Shown piece after piece: positions 29,064 through 51,884 of a stretch of 64,000 nucleotides of DNA; positions within the stretch are counted from its first letter, which is position 1; each line of letters starts with the position of its first letter. Under the pieces are notes generated by a model, which worked only from the letters and a program-made list of their open reading frames with translations, had not been told where the DNA came from and did no database searches. Both the position numbers and the translations under genes were made by a program. Source of the stretch: Rhizobium sp. CCGE 510 (GTDB lineage Bacteria > Pseudomonadota > Alphaproteobacteria > Rhizobiales > Rhizobiaceae); assembly GCF_000292525.1 (NCBI RefSeq), contig NZ_AEYF01000001.1:1-64000 (forward strand). Direction: 5' to 3'.

Positions 29064-29462
29064 TTAGAAGACCGAGCAAAGAACCTCGCCGCCAACGTTC
29101 TGTTCGCGAGCCTGGTGATCGGCCATCACACCCTTCGGAGTCGAAAGGATGGTGATGCCGAGGCCGTTCGCGACCTGCGGAATGGACTTGACCGAGACAT
29201 AAACCCGGCGGCCCGGCTTGGACACACGGCCGATCTCACGGATCACCGACGCGCCTTCATAATATTTCAGCTCGATGCTGAGTTCCGACTTGCCATTGCC
29301 GAAATCGACAACGGAATAGCCACGGATGTAGCCTTCGGACTGCAAGACATCGAGAACACGTGCACGGAGCCTGGACGCAGGCGTCGAAACCGACGACTTG
29401 CGGCGGGAAGCGCCGTTACGGATACGGGTGAGCATATCGCCCAACGGATCAGTCATTGTCAT
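29064..29462 (-). CDS. rpsH: 30S ribosomal protein S8
   Basis: 132 aa, start [18 protein letters not shown]-terminal [21 protein letters not shown] is the conserved rRNA-binding end. In E. coli S8 is the translational repressor of the spc operon; whether the same holds here is not visible. Confidence 0.98.
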   Translation of the reverse strand: MTMTDPLGDMLTRIRNGASRRKSSVSTPASRLRARVLDVLQSEGYIRGYSVVDFGNGKSELSIELKYYEGASVIREIGRVSKPGRRVYVSVKSIPQVANGLGITILSTPKGVMADHQAREQNVGGEVLCSVF

Positions 29463-29474
29463 GTAACCTGCTCC

Positions 29475-29780
29475 TTACCAGCTCGACTTGACGATACCCG
29501 GCACTTTGCCGAAATTGCCCAGTTCACGCAGCGCAATACGCGACATGCGCAGTTTGCGGTAATATGCGCGCGGACGCCCCGAAACTTCGCAACGGTTGCG
29601 AACACGGGTCTTCGATCCATCACGCGGCAGGGATGCCAGCTTGATCGAGGCCTTGAACCGCTCTTCGATCGGAAGAGCCTGGTTCATGATGATCGCCTTC
29701 AACGCAGCCCGCTTAGCGGACTGGTTGGCGACCGTAGTACGGCGGCGCTTGTTCTTTTCAACTGCGCTTGTCTTCGCCAT
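29475..29780 (-). CDS. rpsN: 30S ribosomal protein S14
   Basis: 101 aa from [10 protein letters not shown] at 29780; the frame remains open upstream but without a start that fits the family. This is the long, zinc-less S14: the C-terminal [27 protein letters not shown] has only one cysteine. Binds 16S rRNA in the head. Confidence 0.97.
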   Translation of the reverse strand: MAKTSAVEKNKRRRTTVANQSAKRAALKAIIMNQALPIEERFKASIKLASLPRDGSKTRVRNRCEVSGRPRAYYRKLRMSRIALRELGNFGKVPGIVKSSW

Positions 29781-29812
29781 GTCAGGTTCCTTTTCTACGC
29801 TCGTCGTTACGG

Positions 29813-30370
29813 TTATTGACGGAACGGGAAGCTGAACTCTTTCAGAAGAGCCCGTGCTTCGTCGTCGGTCGTCGCCGTCGTGCAAACGATGATGTCCATG
29901 CCCCACATCTGATCAACCTTGTCGTAGTTGATCTCAGGGAACACAATGTGCTCCTTGATGCCCATGGCGAAGTTGCCACGGCCGTCAAAGCTTTTCGGGT
30001 TCAGGCCGCGGAAGTCGCGAACGCGCGGGAGCGCGATGTTCACGAGGCGGTCCATGAACTCGTACATGCGGGCGCCGCGCAGGGTGACCTTCGCGCCGAT
30101 CGGCATCTGTTCGCGGACCTTGAAGCCTGCGATAGAGTTACGTGCGCGGGTGATGACCGGCTTCTGGCCGGCGATCGCTGCGAGGTCGGCGGCAGCTACC
30201 GTCGGCTTCTTCGAGTCGGCGGTCGCTTCGCCAACACCCATGTTGATCACGATCTTGTCGAGCTTCGGGATCATCATCTCGTTGGCGTAGGAGAACTGCT
30301 CCTGCAACGCCTTGCGGATGCGCTCGACATATTCCTTCTTGAGCCGTGGCTCGTATTTTGCCTCAGCCAT
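29813..30370 (-). CDS. rplE: 50S ribosomal protein L5
   Basis: 185 aa. [15 protein letters not shown] near the start and [19 protein letters not shown] at the end are L5 marks. Contacts 5S rRNA and P-site tRNA. Its start overlaps the rplX stop by 8 bp, implying coupled translation. Confidence 0.98.
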   Translation of the reverse strand: MAEAKYEPRLKKEYVERIRKALQEQFSYANEMMIPKLDKIVINMGVGEATADSKKPTVAAADLAAIAGQKPVITRARNSIAGFKVREQMPIGAKVTLRGARMYEFMDRLVNIALPRVRDFRGLNPKSFDGRGNFAMGIKEHIVFPEINYDKVDQMWGMDIIVCTTATTDDEARALLKEFSFPFRQ

Positions 30371-30671
30371 CGATCACTTCTCCAGAACGCTTGGCCACAC
30401 GGACCTTCTTGCCGTCAACAACCTTGAAACCGACGCGGGTCGGCTTGCCGTCCTTGTCGATGATTGCAACGTTAGACAGGTGGACCGGGGCTTCCTTGTT
30501 GATGATGCCGGCTTCCTGGGTCTGCGTCTGGCGCTGATGGCGCTTGACGATGTTGACGCCACGAACAACGGCACGATCTTCCTTCGGCATGACCTGGACA
30601 ACTTCGCCGGTACGGCCCTTGTCCTTGCCAGCGAGCATGACGACCTTGTCGCCCTTACGAATCTTCTGCAT
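30363..30671 (-). CDS. rplX: 50S ribosomal protein L24
   Basis: 102 aa. N-terminal KOW motif [25 protein letters not shown], then [11 protein letters not shown]. An assembly-initiator protein for the large subunit. Overlaps rplE by 8 bp. Confidence 0.98.
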   Translation of the reverse strand: MQKIRKGDKVVMLAGKDKGRTGEVVQVMPKEDRAVVRGVNIVKRHQRQTQTQEAGIINKEAPVHLSNVAIIDKDGKPTRVGFKVVDGKKVRVAKRSGEVIDG

Positions 30672-30682
30672 CGCTTCGCTCC

Positions 30683-31051
30683 TTACAGTACTTCGGGAGC
30701 CAGCGAGATGATCTTCATGTGGTTCTTGGCGCGAAGTTCGCGCGGAACCGGTCCGAAGATACGGGTGCCGATCGGCTCTTTTTTGTTGTCGATGAGGACT
30801 GCTGCGTTGGTGTCGAAGCGGATGACAGAGCCATCCGGACGACGGATGTCCTTGGCGGTACGAACGACAACCGCCTTCATCACGTCACCCTTCTTCACAC
30901 GGCCGCGCGGGATCGCTTCCTTGATCGAAACGACGATGACGTCGCCGATCGAGGCATACTTGCGCTTCGAGCCGCCCAGCACCTTGATGCACATGACACG
31001 ACGTGCGCCTGAATTATCCGCGACGTCGAGGTTTGTTTGCATCTGAATCAT
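30683..31051 (-). CDS. rplN: 50S ribosomal protein L14
   Basis: 122 aa. [27 protein letters not shown] and the C-terminal [19 protein letters not shown] are invariant L14 features. First gene of the spc operon; the 257 bp upstream, which contain a terminator, separate it from rpsQ. Confidence 0.98.
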   Translation of the reverse strand: MIQMQTNLDVADNSGARRVMCIKVLGGSKRKYASIGDVIVVSIKEAIPRGRVKKGDVMKAVVVRTAKDIRRPDGSVIRFDTNAAVLIDNKKEPIGTRIFGPVPRELRAKNHMKIISLAPEVL

Positions 31052-31220
31052 ATCAGGTCGCCTTCTTGGTTTACCGGAATGGTTGGGCTAGCCCCCTACT
31101 CCGGCTTATGAAAATTTTCGCCGGCCGAGCTGCCTTGACGGCAGCACAGACGCGGCAATAGCTGAATAGCGCGGGATCGATCGTGCCAGGGTGGTTTCCC
31201 GAAGGACCTTCCGTGCGCTC

Positions 31221-31253
31221 AAAGCAAAAGAACGCCCGGCTTTCGAGCGTTCT
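31221..31253 (-). terminator. Intrinsic terminator between rpsQ (S10 operon) and rplN (spc operon)
   Basis: On the minus strand AGAACGCTCG pairs with CGGGCGTTCT (10 bp, one wobble, loop AAAGC) and is followed by TTTGCTTT. The position matches the known S10/spc boundary of other bacteria, so a separate spc promoter should lie between here and 31052. Confidence 0.75.
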
Positions 31254-31308
31254 GACGCTGCTTCATACAGATATTCCGGCGAGACGCAAGGCCTCGCACA
31301 AAATTCTG

Positions 31309-31548
31309 TTACTGGCCCTGGGCGGAAATCACCGTCCAACGCTTGTCCTTGGAGATCGGCGCGCATTCCTCGATGGATACGGTATCGCCAATCTTGTACT
31401 GGTTGTTCTCGTCGTGGGCCTTGTACTTCTTGGAACGACGAACGGTCTTCTGGAGCAGCGGGTGAGCGAAACGACGCTCGACGCGAACTACTACCGTCTT
31501 CTCGTTCTTGTCGCCAACGACGACGCCCTGCAGGATGCGCTTCGGCAT
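31309..31548 (-). CDS. rpsQ: 30S ribosomal protein S17
   Basis: 79 aa. [25 protein letters not shown] and the strand [31 protein letters not shown] identify S17. Early-assembly 16S-binding protein and last gene of the S10 operon. Confidence 0.98.
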   Translation of the reverse strand: MPKRILQGVVVGDKNEKTVVVRVERRFAHPLLQKTVRRSKKYKAHDENNQYKIGDTVSIEECAPISKDKRWTVISAQGQ

Positions 31549-31560
31549 ATTTTTCTTCCT

Positions 31561-31761
31561 TTAGGCCTTAACTTCTGCCGCCTTCTGGCGGGCAATGGTT
31601 TTCACGCGGGCGATGTCCTTGCGGACCTCGTTGATGCGCGAGGACTTTTCGAGCTGGCCGGTCGCCTTCTGGAAGCGCAGGTTGAACTGCTCCTTCTTCA
31701 GCTTGGCAAGCTCGTCCTTGAGTTGGTCGGCGGTGAACCCGCGAACATCTGAGGCTTTCAT
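31561..31761 (-). CDS. rpmC: 50S ribosomal protein L29
   Basis: 66 aa, all-helical: [37 protein letters not shown]. Sits at the polypeptide exit where SRP and trigger factor dock. Between rplP and rpsQ, 12 bp from each. Confidence 0.98.
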   Translation of the reverse strand: MKASDVRGFTADQLKDELAKLKKEQFNLRFQKATGQLEKSSRINEVRKDIARVKTIARQKAAEVKA

Positions 31762-31773
31762 GAGCTCAATCCC

Positions 31774-32187
31774 TTACTCTGCAATGCGCTGAACGAAGCG
31801 CGTCTTGACCGAGAGCTTGGCAGAGCCGAGGCGAAGAGCCTCACGGGCGATTTCTTCGCTGACACCGTCGATCTCGAACATCATACGGCCGGGCTTGACC
31901 TTGCATGCCCAGTATTCAACGGAGCCCTTACCCTTACCCATGCGGACTTCGGTCGGCTTTTTGGTTACCGGAACGTCCGGGAACACACGGATCCATACAC
32001 GGCCGGCGCGCTTCATATAACGCGTGATCGCGCGGCGGGCCGCCTCGATCTCGCGCGCGTTGACGCGGTTAGGTTCCTGAGCCTTCAGGCCGAATTCGCC
32101 GAATGCCAGGTCAGAACCGCCCTTGGCGACGCCCTTGATGCGGCCCTTGAACTGCTTGCGGTACTTGGTACGCTTTGGCTGCAACAT
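31774..32187 (-). CDS. rplP: 50S ribosomal protein L16
   Basis: 137 aa. [36 protein letters not shown] and [31 protein letters not shown] segments (here [14 protein letters not shown]) are L16. Organises A-site tRNA binding. 36 bp after rpsC. Confidence 0.98.
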   Translation of the reverse strand: MLQPKRTKYRKQFKGRIKGVAKGGSDLAFGEFGLKAQEPNRVNAREIEAARRAITRYMKRAGRVWIRVFPDVPVTKKPTEVRMGKGKGSVEYWACKVKPGRMMFEIDGVSEEIAREALRLGSAKLSVKTRFVQRIAE

Positions 32188-32223
32188 TTTCTTATTCTCC
32201 GAACTTCTCTGCCACGCGCGCTA

Positions 32224-32954
<731 letters not shown>

Positions 32955-32955
<1 letters not shown>

Positions 32956-33344
32956 TATGCGGCCTCCTCTACTGCCTGCACTTCACGAACGACGATCGTC
33001 AGGTGCGCGAAGGGCTTTTCGATGCGCGACGCGCGACCGCGGCCACGAGCGTGGAAACGCTTCATGACGATCGACTTGCCGACATAGGCCTCGGCGACGA
33101 CAAGCGAGTCGACGTCGAGATCGTGGTTGTTCTCGGCATTGGCGATCGCAGATTCGAGCGTCTTCTTGACGGCACCTGCGATGCGCTTGCGGGAGAACTC
33201 CAGCTCAGCGAGTGCGCGCTCGACCTTCTTGCCGCGGATAGCCGCAGCAACCAGGTTGAGCTTCTGGGGGCTGACGCGGAGCGTGCGGGCGACTGCTTGC
33301 GCCTCGTTGTCCTTCAGCCGGCGTTCGGCTTTTGCCTTGCCCAT
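32955..33344 (-). CDS. rplV: 50S ribosomal protein L22
   Basis: 129 aa. [29 protein letters not shown] and the beta-hairpin tip [23 protein letters not shown] that lines the exit tunnel and macrolide region. Two bases after rpsS, one-base overlap with rpsC. Confidence 0.98.
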
Positions 33345-33346
33345 TG

Positions 33347-33625
33347 TTACTTCCTCTTCGCCTTCTTGTCCGCGCCGTGACCGTAATAGGTGCGGGTCGG
33401 AGAGAATTCACCGAACTTGTGGCCGACCATGTCTTCATTGACGCTGACCGGGATATGCTTGCTGCCGTTGTAGACGCCGAAGGTAAGACCGACGAACTGC
33501 GGCAGGATCGTGGAGCGACGGCTCCAGATCTTGATCACTTCTGCACGACCGCCTTCACGAACCTTCTCAGCCTTCTTGAGAAGATAGCCGTCAACGAACG
33601 GACCTTTCCATACTGAACGAGCCAT
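33347..33625 (-). CDS. rpsS: 30S ribosomal protein S19
   Basis: 92 aa. [21 protein letters not shown] and [27 protein letters not shown] identify S19, which sits in the head with S13. Confidence 0.98.
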   Translation of the reverse strand: MARSVWKGPFVDGYLLKKAEKVREGGRAEVIKIWSRRSTILPQFVGLTFGVYNGSKHIPVSVNEDMVGHKFGEFSPTRTYYGHGADKKAKRK

Positions 33626-33640
33626 TGGAGACTTCCTCTC

Positions 33641-34477
33641 TTACTTCTTACGCTGATGACGCGAGCGCATGATCATCTTGTCGGTCGACTTGTTCGACCG
33701 GGTGCGCTTGCCCTTGGTCGGCTTGCCCCACGGGGTAACCGGGTGACGGCCACCAGAGGTGCGACCTTCACCACCGCCGTGCGGATGGTCGACCGGGTTC
33801 ATGACAACACCGCGGTTGTGCGGACGCTTGCCGCGCCAAACTGTACGACCGGCCTTGCCGTCGTTGATGTTGGCGTGGTCAGGGTTGGAGACGGCGCCGA
33901 TCGAAGCAAGGCAGGAGCCATGAACGAGACGCTGTTCACCGGAGTTCAGGCGAAGGATCGCCATTCCCTGGTCACGGCCGACGAGCTGCGCGTAGCCACC
34001 GGCGGAGCGAGCGATCTGACCACCCTTGCCCGGCTTCATTTCCACATTGTGGATGATGGAGCCGACCGGGATGAACTGCAGCGGCATGGTGTTGCCTGGC
34101 TTGACGTCGACAGCCTTCTCGGAAGCGATGACCTTGTCGCCCGGAGCGAGGCGCTGAGGAGCGAGGATATAAGCCTTCTCGCCATCAGCATAGTTCACCA
34201 GCGCGATGAAAGCCGTACGGTTCGGATCGTATTCGATACGCTCGACCGTGCCTTCGACCTCGAACTTGCGACGCTTGAAGTCGATCAGACGATAGGTACG
34301 CTTGTGACCGCCGCCGATGAAGCGGGCGGTGATGCGACCGAGGTTGTTACGACCGCCGCTCTTGGTCAGGCCTTCCGTCAGCGCCTTGACCGGCTTGCCC
34401 TTGTAGAGGGCCGAACGGTCGACGATGACCAGCTGGCGCTGGCTCGGGGTGATCGGATTGAATGTTTTCAATGCCAT
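33641..34477 (-). CDS. rplB: 50S ribosomal protein L2
   Basis: 278 aa. [17 protein letters not shown] start; C-terminal [30 protein letters not shown] holds the conserved His implicated in peptidyl-transferase centre structure. Between rplW and rpsS. Confidence 0.98.
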   Translation of the reverse strand: MALKTFNPITPSQRQLVIVDRSALYKGKPVKALTEGLTKSGGRNNLGRITARFIGGGHKRTYRLIDFKRRKFEVEGTVERIEYDPNRTAFIALVNYADGEKAYILAPQRLAPGDKVIASEKAVDVKPGNTMPLQFIPVGSIIHNVEMKPGKGGQIARSAGGYAQLVGRDQGMAILRLNSGEQRLVHGSCLASIGAVSNPDHANINDGKAGRTVWRGKRPHNRGVVMNPVDHPHGGGEGRTSGGRHPVTPWGKPTKGKRTRSNKSTDKMIMRSRHQRKK

Positions 34478-34488
34478 TTTCTTATACC

Positions 34489-34782
34489 TCAGAGACCGGT
34501 GGAGACGTCGATCGTCTGGCCTTCAGCCAGGGTCACAACAGCCTTCTTCACGTCCTTCTGCTTGCCGACGAAACCGCGGAACCGCTTGGTCTTGCCCTTG
34601 CGCAGCAGAGTGTTGACGGCCGTGACCTTGACGCCAAACAGCGCCTCGACAGCAGCCTTGATTTCCGGCTTCGTCGCCTGCTTGGCGACATTGAAAACAA
34701 CCTGGTTGTTTTCGGATACCAGTGTGGACTTTTCGGTGATTGCCGGAGAGACGATCACATCGTAGTGGCGAAGATCGGTCAC
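34489..34782 (-). CDS. rplW: 50S ribosomal protein L23
   Basis: 97 aa. [24 protein letters not shown] and [30 protein letters not shown] mark L23, the exit-tunnel docking site. Its ATG overlaps the rplD stop by 4 bp (ATGA). Confidence 0.98.
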   Translation of the reverse strand: MTDLRHYDVIVSPAITEKSTLVSENNQVVFNVAKQATKPEIKAAVEALFGVKVTAVNTLLRKGKTKRFRGFVGKQKDVKKAVVTLAEGQTIDVSTGL

Positions 34783-35399
34783 TTGAATCGCTCCTCTAGC
34801 GCTTCAACCGCAGCCTTGGAAAGCACGAGCTTGCCGCGGCGCAGGATGTCATAAACGTTGATGCCCTGGATCGGAAGAACATCGATGTTCGGGATGTTCT
34901 GAGCTGCGAGCTTGAAGTTGCCATCAAGTTCTGCGCCACCGATGAAGAGGGCGTTGGTCAGGCCGAGCGTCTCGAATACGGACGCCAGAGCCTTGGTCTT
35001 GGCTTCGGTGGCAACCAGGTTGTCGATGACGATGACGTCATCGGCCTTGATCTTGGCCGAAAGAGCGAGGCGCAAGCCGAGTGCACGAACCTTCTTCGGA
35101 AGGTCATGCTCGTGGCTGCGGACGACTGGGCCGTGAGCCTTGCCGCCGCCGCGGAACTGCGGAGCGCGAGCCGAATGGTGGCGGGCGCGGCCCGTACCCT
35201 TCTGCTTGTACATCTTGGCACCGGTGCGCGAAACTTCAGCGCGGCCCTTTGCCTTGTGCGTGCCCTGCTGCTTCTTGGCAAGCTGCCAGCGGACGACGCG
35301 GGCGATAATGTCTTCGCGGGGCTCGAGGCCGAAAATCGCGTCCGAAAGGGAAACCTTCCCGGCGTCTTTTCCCTCGAGGGTTTTGACGTTGAATTCCAT
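34779..35399 (-). CDS. rplD: 50S ribosomal protein L4
   Basis: 206 aa. [26 protein letters not shown] is the extended tunnel loop; [21 protein letters not shown] the C-terminal part. In E. coli L4 represses the S10 operon through its leader; the region upstream of rpsJ here is only 154 bp from tuf, with no obvious copy of that leader. Confidence 0.98.
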   Translation of the reverse strand: MEFNVKTLEGKDAGKVSLSDAIFGLEPREDIIARVVRWQLAKKQQGTHKAKGRAEVSRTGAKMYKQKGTGRARHHSARAPQFRGGGKAHGPVVRSHEHDLPKKVRALGLRLALSAKIKADDVIVIDNLVATEAKTKALASVFETLGLTNALFIGGAELDGNFKLAAQNIPNIDVLPIQGINVYDILRRGKLVLSKAAVEALEERFK

Positions 35400-35411
35400 T
35401 GATCTGGCTCC

Positions 35412-36053
35412 TTACTTCGCGGCCGACTTGACGGCGTCGCGCACGATGATCCAAGCACCCTTGGAACCAGGAACAGCACCCTTGATCAGGATCAGACCAC
35501 GATCTTCGTCGGTCGAAACCACTTCCAGGTTCTGCGTCGTGACGCGCGTCTGGCCCATGTGACCAGCCATCTTCTTGTTCTTGAAAACCTTGCCCGGATC
35601 CTGGCGCGAGCCGGTCGAACCGTGCGAACGGTGCGAAACCGACACACCGTGCGTGGCGCGGAGACCACCGAAACCGTGGCGCTTCATGGCGCCGGCAAAA
35701 CCCTTACCGATCGTCGTGCCCGTCACGTCGACGAGCTGACCGGCTGCAAAGTGACCGGCCTTGATCTCAGTGCCGATCTCAAGCAGCTGGTCTTCCGACA
35801 CGCGGAATTCCGTGACCTTGGCCTTCGGCTCGACATTGGCAATGGCAAAGTTGCCGCGCATCGCCTTCGACGTGTTCTTCACCTTCGCCTGGCCGGCACC
35901 GAGCTGAACTGCGGTATAGCCATTCTTTTCGACAGTGCGCGTAGCGACGACCTGGACGGCCTCCATGCGCAGTACCGTTACCGGGACATGCTCGCCGGCG
36001 TCGTTATAGACGCGGGTCATTCCCACCTTCTGTGCAATCACACCTGAACGCAT
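35412..36053 (-). CDS. rplC: 50S ribosomal protein L3
   Basis: 213 aa from [18 protein letters not shown] at 36053; six upstream in-frame codons lack support. [52 protein letters not shown] is the core loop reaching the peptidyl-transferase centre (cited in short: GFGG...SHRSHGS...GKVFKNKK). 39 bp after rpsJ. Confidence 0.97.
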   Translation of the reverse strand: MRSGVIAQKVGMTRVYNDAGEHVPVTVLRMEAVQVVATRTVEKNGYTAVQLGAGQAKVKNTSKAMRGNFAIANVEPKAKVTEFRVSEDQLLEIGTEIKAGHFAAGQLVDVTGTTIGKGFAGAMKRHGFGGLRATHGVSVSHRSHGSTGSRQDPGKVFKNKKMAGHMGQTRVTTQNLEVVSTDEDRGLILIKGAVPGSKGAWIIVRDAVKSAAK

Positions 36054-36092
36054 CGGTTCAATCCTTCTCACTCAGCCCGAAGACCCGAGGTC

Positions 36093-36401
36093 TCAGAGCT
36101 TGATCTCAACATCGACACCGGCGGCGAGATCGAGCTTCATCAGCGCGTCTACCGTCTGCGGGGTCGGATCAACGATATCGAGAAGGCGCTTGTGCGTGCG
36201 CATCTCGAACTGTTCGCGGCTCTTCTTGTCGATGTGCGGAGACCGGTTGACCGTGAACTTCTCGATGCGGGTCGGAAGCGGAACGGGGCCCCGGACGCTT
36301 GCACCGGTGCGCTTAGCCGTCGATACGATCTCGCGCGTGGAGGCATCGAGAATCCGGTGATCGAACGCCTTCAGGCGGATGCGGATATTCTGGCCGTTCA
36401 T
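36093..36401 (-). CDS. rpsJ: 30S ribosomal protein S10 (NusE)
   Basis: 102 aa. [50 protein letters not shown] and [11 protein letters not shown] are S10. It also joins antitermination complexes with NusG and NusB. First gene of the S10 operon, 154 bp after tuf. Confidence 0.98.
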   Translation of the reverse strand: MNGQNIRIRLKAFDHRILDASTREIVSTAKRTGASVRGPVPLPTRIEKFTVNRSPHIDKKSREQFEMRTHKRLLDIVDPTPQTVDALMKLDLAAGVDVEIKL

Positions 36402-36497
36402 TCGACTTTATCCTTGTGTCTGTTATCCGCGTGTCACCATCGAGGGACACGACTTACCTTCAGTTACGTTGGCGGGCCACCGGTTTCAAAGATCGAG

Positions 36498-36521
36498 AGG
36501 GACACCGAGGTCGGCGTCCCT
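36498..36521 (-). other. Stem-loop between tuf (copy 1) and rpsJ
   Basis: AGGGACGCCG and CGGTGTCCCT (minus strand) pair over 10 bp with one wobble and a 4-base loop. No T-run follows. It lies between the tuf stop and the rpsJ start and could mark a processing or partial termination site. Confidence 0.35.
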
Positions 36522-36553
36522 ATCCTTTCCTTGGGCCTGGTGGCCCAGCCGCT

Positions 36554-37733
<1,180 letters not shown>

Positions 37734-37799
37734 TCGGGTCTCCATTTTGCTAGTCCCCGAAGGGATCTAATTCTTGTTATCGGTCAATTGGTATTCCGG

Positions 37800-39899
<2,100 letters not shown>

Positions 39900-39928
39900 T
39901 GTGGACTGCCTTTCGATACCGTTCGGAA

Positions 39929-40411
<483 letters not shown>

Positions 40412-40475
40412 TCAACCGTTAAGGCGCTTCATCACGCGGAGGACCTCGCGCAGCGCCGAATTATTCAAAACCGAA

Positions 40476-40847
40476 TTACTTCGGACGCTTCGCGCCGTAC
40501 TTGGAGCGGCGCTGCTTGCGGTTCTTGACACCCTGGGTATCGAGAACGCCGCGGATGATGTGATAACGGACACCCGGAAGGTCCTTGACGCGGCCGCCAC
40601 GGATCATGACGACGGAGTGTTCCTGAAGGTTGTGACCTTCGCCGGGGATGTAACCAATGACTTCGAAGCCGTTGGTCAGGCGGATCTTTGCGACCTTACG
40701 CAGAGCCGAGTTCGGCTTCTTCGGCGTCGTCGTATAGACGCGCGTGCAAACGCCGCGCTTCTGCGGGTTCTCCTGGAGTGCGGGAACCTTGTTACGCTTT
40801 ACGTTCGCCTGGCGAGGCTTGCGGATCAGCTGGTTTACGGTAGGCAT
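40476..40847 (-). CDS. rpsL: 30S ribosomal protein S12
   Basis: 123 aa. [28 protein letters not shown] (Lys 43) and [17 protein letters not shown] (Lys 88): the residues usually changed in streptomycin-resistant mutants are the wild-type ones. First gene of the str operon. Confidence 0.98.
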   Translation of the reverse strand: MPTVNQLIRKPRQANVKRNKVPALQENPQKRGVCTRVYTTTPKKPNSALRKVAKIRLTNGFEVIGYIPGEGHNLQEHSVVMIRGGRVKDLPGVRYHIIRGVLDTQGVKNRKQRRSKYGAKRPK

Positions 40848-41345
40848 TCAACCATCCCTTACGTTTTATCTCAGTACCCTTGCGGGCTTGAACTCGCGCC
40901 GTCTCCGGCAGTGACGCATGCTTTCCGTCAATGCGCAAAATATGGCCCGATCCGCTTCCGCAGATGGACCACAAGGAGCAGAGGACGCATATAATATGCG
41001 TCGTGCGTGCAGCATCATGACTTCAACGTGCGTTTAGAACCTTGTTTGAGGTGAACTTCAGGGCGCGTCGCCCCGAACAGCCAAGCCTCACATGGGATCT
41101 GATGGCCGGGGTACTACTGGTTTCCACCGATCTCGTCAAGGCCGGTTAAGAAATAAACTCGCCGCATCGCCTTGATCTGCGGGCCTAAGGCCCTGAATTC
41201 AGGCTTCTAGACGAAATCAGGGCCGAGCACCAAGATAAAAACTTGGGCATTGCAGCAAAAGCAGTTAAGGAATCAGCAATTGCGGCGTGCGGCCCTCACA
41301 GCAGGATTCGAGCGACCGAATCGTCAAAGAGCCGAAGGACAGGCG
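40848..41345. other. Intergenic region upstream of divergent rpsL and 97-aa gene
   Basis: 498 bp with no convincing gene. It should hold the str operon promoter (minus) and the promoter of the 41346 gene (plus). The only clear structure is the palindrome at 40984-41002; I could not settle -35/-10 boxes for either direction. Confidence 0.6.
40984..41002. repeat. 19-bp perfect palindrome upstream of rpsL
   Basis: GACGCATAT-A-ATATGCGTC, nine-base arms around one base, 137 bp before the rpsL start. Contains TATAAT at 40990-40995 on the plus strand (TATTAT on the minus), so it may be a promoter element, an operator, or both. Confidence 0.6.
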
Positions 41346-41639
41346 ATGATTACGACACCTGATAACGACAATAATTTCGACGGGCCGATGATCTTCATCA
41401 TCATCGGCAAAGGCTACGAGTCCGACGGCAGCGAAGGCATCGACCTGCACATCATGTTGAAGGCGCCCGACGACGACACTGCCGTACGCGAGGCCTTGAA
41501 CGCCCTTGCCGAGGAAGGCTTCATCGAGGCCGATCTCGACCAGATCGGCATGCTGACCGAGGTGCCGGCCGAAGAGCCGCACGCCTCCGCCTATCAGGGT
41601 GCCGTCGATGGCGAGGTCGCGATCATCCGCTTCAACTGA
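41346..41639 (+). CDS. Conserved-looking hypothetical protein, 97 aa
   Basis: Starts at ATG 41346 with GAAGGA six bases before; upstream in-frame ATG at 41250 lacks a site. Acidic protein: MITTPDNDNNFDGPMIFIII, then GSEGIDLHIMLKAPDDDTAVREALNALAEEGFIEADLDQIG and a C-terminal VDGEVAIIRFN. It has the look of a small alpha/beta domain, no signal peptide. It is the only plus-strand gene within the ribosomal/RNA-polymerase block, between rpsL and rpoC. Function unknown. Confidence 0.8.
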   Translation: MITTPDNDNNFDGPMIFIIIGKGYESDGSEGIDLHIMLKAPDDDTAVREALNALAEEGFIEADLDQIGMLTEVPAEEPHASAYQGAVDGEVAIIRFN

Positions 41640-41733
41640 AGGGAGCCGCCGCTTGCGCTGCGGGTCGCCAAAGGCAGCATAAGCGGAAGCAGCGCTTCCC
41701 TCCCCCCCGACCAACCAAAGCAGACAACAAACG

Positions 41734-41764
41734 AAAACCGCCCGGATCGCTCCGGGCGGTTTTT
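41734..41764. terminator. Bidirectional intrinsic terminator for rpoC and the 97-aa gene
   Basis: ACCGCCCGGA, loop TCGC, TCCGGGCGGT with AAAA on one side and TTTTT on the other. Works for the plus-strand gene ending at 41639 and the minus-strand rpoC ending at 41803. Confidence 0.9.
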
Positions 41765-41802
41765 CAATTCGTGTGCCACCAAGTGGCGGCTTCCGCTGCG
41801 GA

Positions 41803-46011
<4,209 letters not shown>

Positions 46012-46161
46012 GCCTGTCTCCTTCATGGGCTGAGCGCCCTCAAAATGCGATGGTCGGCGGCAATTTCCCGGGAGCCGCCTCCCTCGCTTAAACGAGAATA
46101 ACCGCAAGATGCGGCGAAACTTCCCTTCCGGGCCGACACGGATACGGCGCCCGGTGGGACC

Positions 46162-46189
46162 GGCGTGCGCCGCGTTGGCAGCGCACGCC
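46162..46189 (-). other. Stem-loop between rpoB and rpoC
   Basis: GGCGTGCGC and GCGCACGCC form a 9-bp GC stem around 10 bases, 11 bp after the rpoB stop. No T-run. It may slow ribosome-free RNA decay or polymerase between the two genes. Confidence 0.4.
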
Positions 46190-46200
46190 TTATCAAGTGC

Positions 46201-50340
<4,140 letters not shown>

Positions 50341-50504
50341 CGTCGCTCCTTCAAAATCTTGCACCCGGGCCTGCAACGGACGGGAACCGATGGCCAGTCG
50401 ATCCCGTCAATCAATGGGTAATCCAATCTCGTCCGACACCCGAAAACGCTCAGCTCGGATTGCTGTGCTGCCCTCGGTGCGAGACTATCCTTTTGAAGAA
50501 CCCA

Positions 50505-50540
50505 TTACCCAAAAGCCGGTTTGACGCGGCTTTTGGGTAA
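50505..50540 (-). other. Long perfect stem-loop in the rplL-rpoB spacer
   Basis: TTACCCAAAAGCCG, 8-base loop, CGGCTTTTGGGTAA: a 14-bp perfect stem, second of two hairpins between rplL and rpoB. In E. coli this spacer contains an attenuator and an RNase III site; a similar processing role is inferred. Confidence 0.6.
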
Positions 50541-50549
50541 TTCGTTCAG

Positions 50550-50587
50550 AAAAACGGCAAATGGGAGGCAGCAGAGACTGCCTCCCA
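50550..50587 (-). terminator. Attenuator-type terminator after rplL
   Basis: On the minus strand TGGGAGGCAG pairs with CTGCCTCCCA (10 bp, loop TCTCTG), then TTTGCCGTTTTT. It starts 15 bp after the rplL stop and should set the ratio of L7/L12 to RNA polymerase mRNA. Confidence 0.75.
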
Positions 50588-50601
50588 AAAGCAATTCAAG
50601 A

Positions 50602-50979
<378 letters not shown>

Positions 50980-51037
50980 TTTACTAGTTCCTTTTGTTCG
51001 GTTCGAACCGGTTGATTATAAACAGCGAAAAACCGCC

Positions 51038-51556
51038 TTACGCGGCTTCGTCCTTCTTGGCGTAGGCCGCAAACACGCGGGCAAGCTGGCTTGCCGGTGC
51101 TGCAACAACCCCAGCGATGCGGGTAGCCGGTGTCTGGATCATGCCCAGCAGCTTCGCACGCAACTCATCGAGCGAAGGCAGGGTCGCAAGCGACTTGACT
51201 GCATCGGCGTTGAGCGTGGTTGTTCCCATGGAACCGCCCAGAACAATGATCTTGTCATTGGTCTTGGCGAAATCCATGACGACCTTCGGAGCGGTGATCG
51301 GATCGGTGCTGTATGCAATCAGCGTCTGACCCTTGAAGAGATCGGTGATCCCTTCCGCTTCCGTACCCTGAAGGGCAATTTTGGCCAGGCGGTTCTTCGC
51401 GACTTTGACGGTACCGCCAGCTGCACGCATTTTCGAACGAAAATCGTTCATCTGCGCGACTGTGGCACCAGCATAGTGGGCCACGACAACTGAGCCCGAA
51501 GCCTTGAAGACTTCACTCAGTTCCGTGACGAATTCGCGTTTTTCCGCTCTTTCCAC
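51038..51556 (-). CDS. rplJ: 50S ribosomal protein L10
   Basis: 172 aa. [30 protein letters not shown] and [24 protein letters not shown] are the rRNA-binding part; the C-terminal helix carries the L7/L12 dimers. L10 classically represses its own operon via the leader RNA upstream. Confidence 0.98.
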   Translation of the reverse strand: MERAEKREFVTELSEVFKASGSVVVAHYAGATVAQMNDFRSKMRAAGGTVKVAKNRLAKIALQGTEAEGITDLFKGQTLIAYSTDPITAPKVVMDFAKTNDKIIVLGGSMGTTTLNADAVKSLATLPSLDELRAKLLGMIQTPATRIAGVVAAPASQLARVFAAYAKKDEAA

Positions 51557-51884
51557 TGCCTATCTCCAGTTGGCGGGACCAAGAATGGGCCCGCCGGGTT
51601 GCCTTTGCCTCCTGGGATCATGCGAGATCCCAAGCGACGCTTGAGGATCCTGTCCCCCCGCGCTCTCGCGCCAATCAAGGCTAAAGAGGCACAAGGCATC
51701 CAAGGCTCGAACCGATTTCCTAGAAGCGAACTTCATGCAATTCGGGTCTTACCCGTCTCATGCAGGCAAAGTGATTAAGGGATAACCACCTGCAATCTCG
51801 GACAGGATTCCGGATTTCTCCGGAATATTCCGGCCCCTTGCGAGGCCGGAAATTCAGTCGCCGGACGTAAAGCCCGGCAATAAT
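51557..51884 (-). promoter_or_regulatory. Structured leader between rplA and rplJ (candidate L10 leader)
   Basis: 328 bp without a gene. In transcription order three hairpins follow the rplA stop: 51878-51860 (5-bp GCCGG stem), 51851-51828 (TTCCGGCC/GGCCGGAA) and 51826-51807 (ATTCCGGA-GAAA-TCCGGAAT, perfect stem with a GNRA loop). The position matches the autoregulatory L10 leader of other bacteria; the kink-turn that L10 binds was not identified by eye. Confidence 0.55.

Noticed and set aside
31106..31366. 86-aa minus-strand frame over the rpsQ/rplN gap
   Set aside because: Overlaps the end of rpsQ in another frame and runs through the terminator hairpin.
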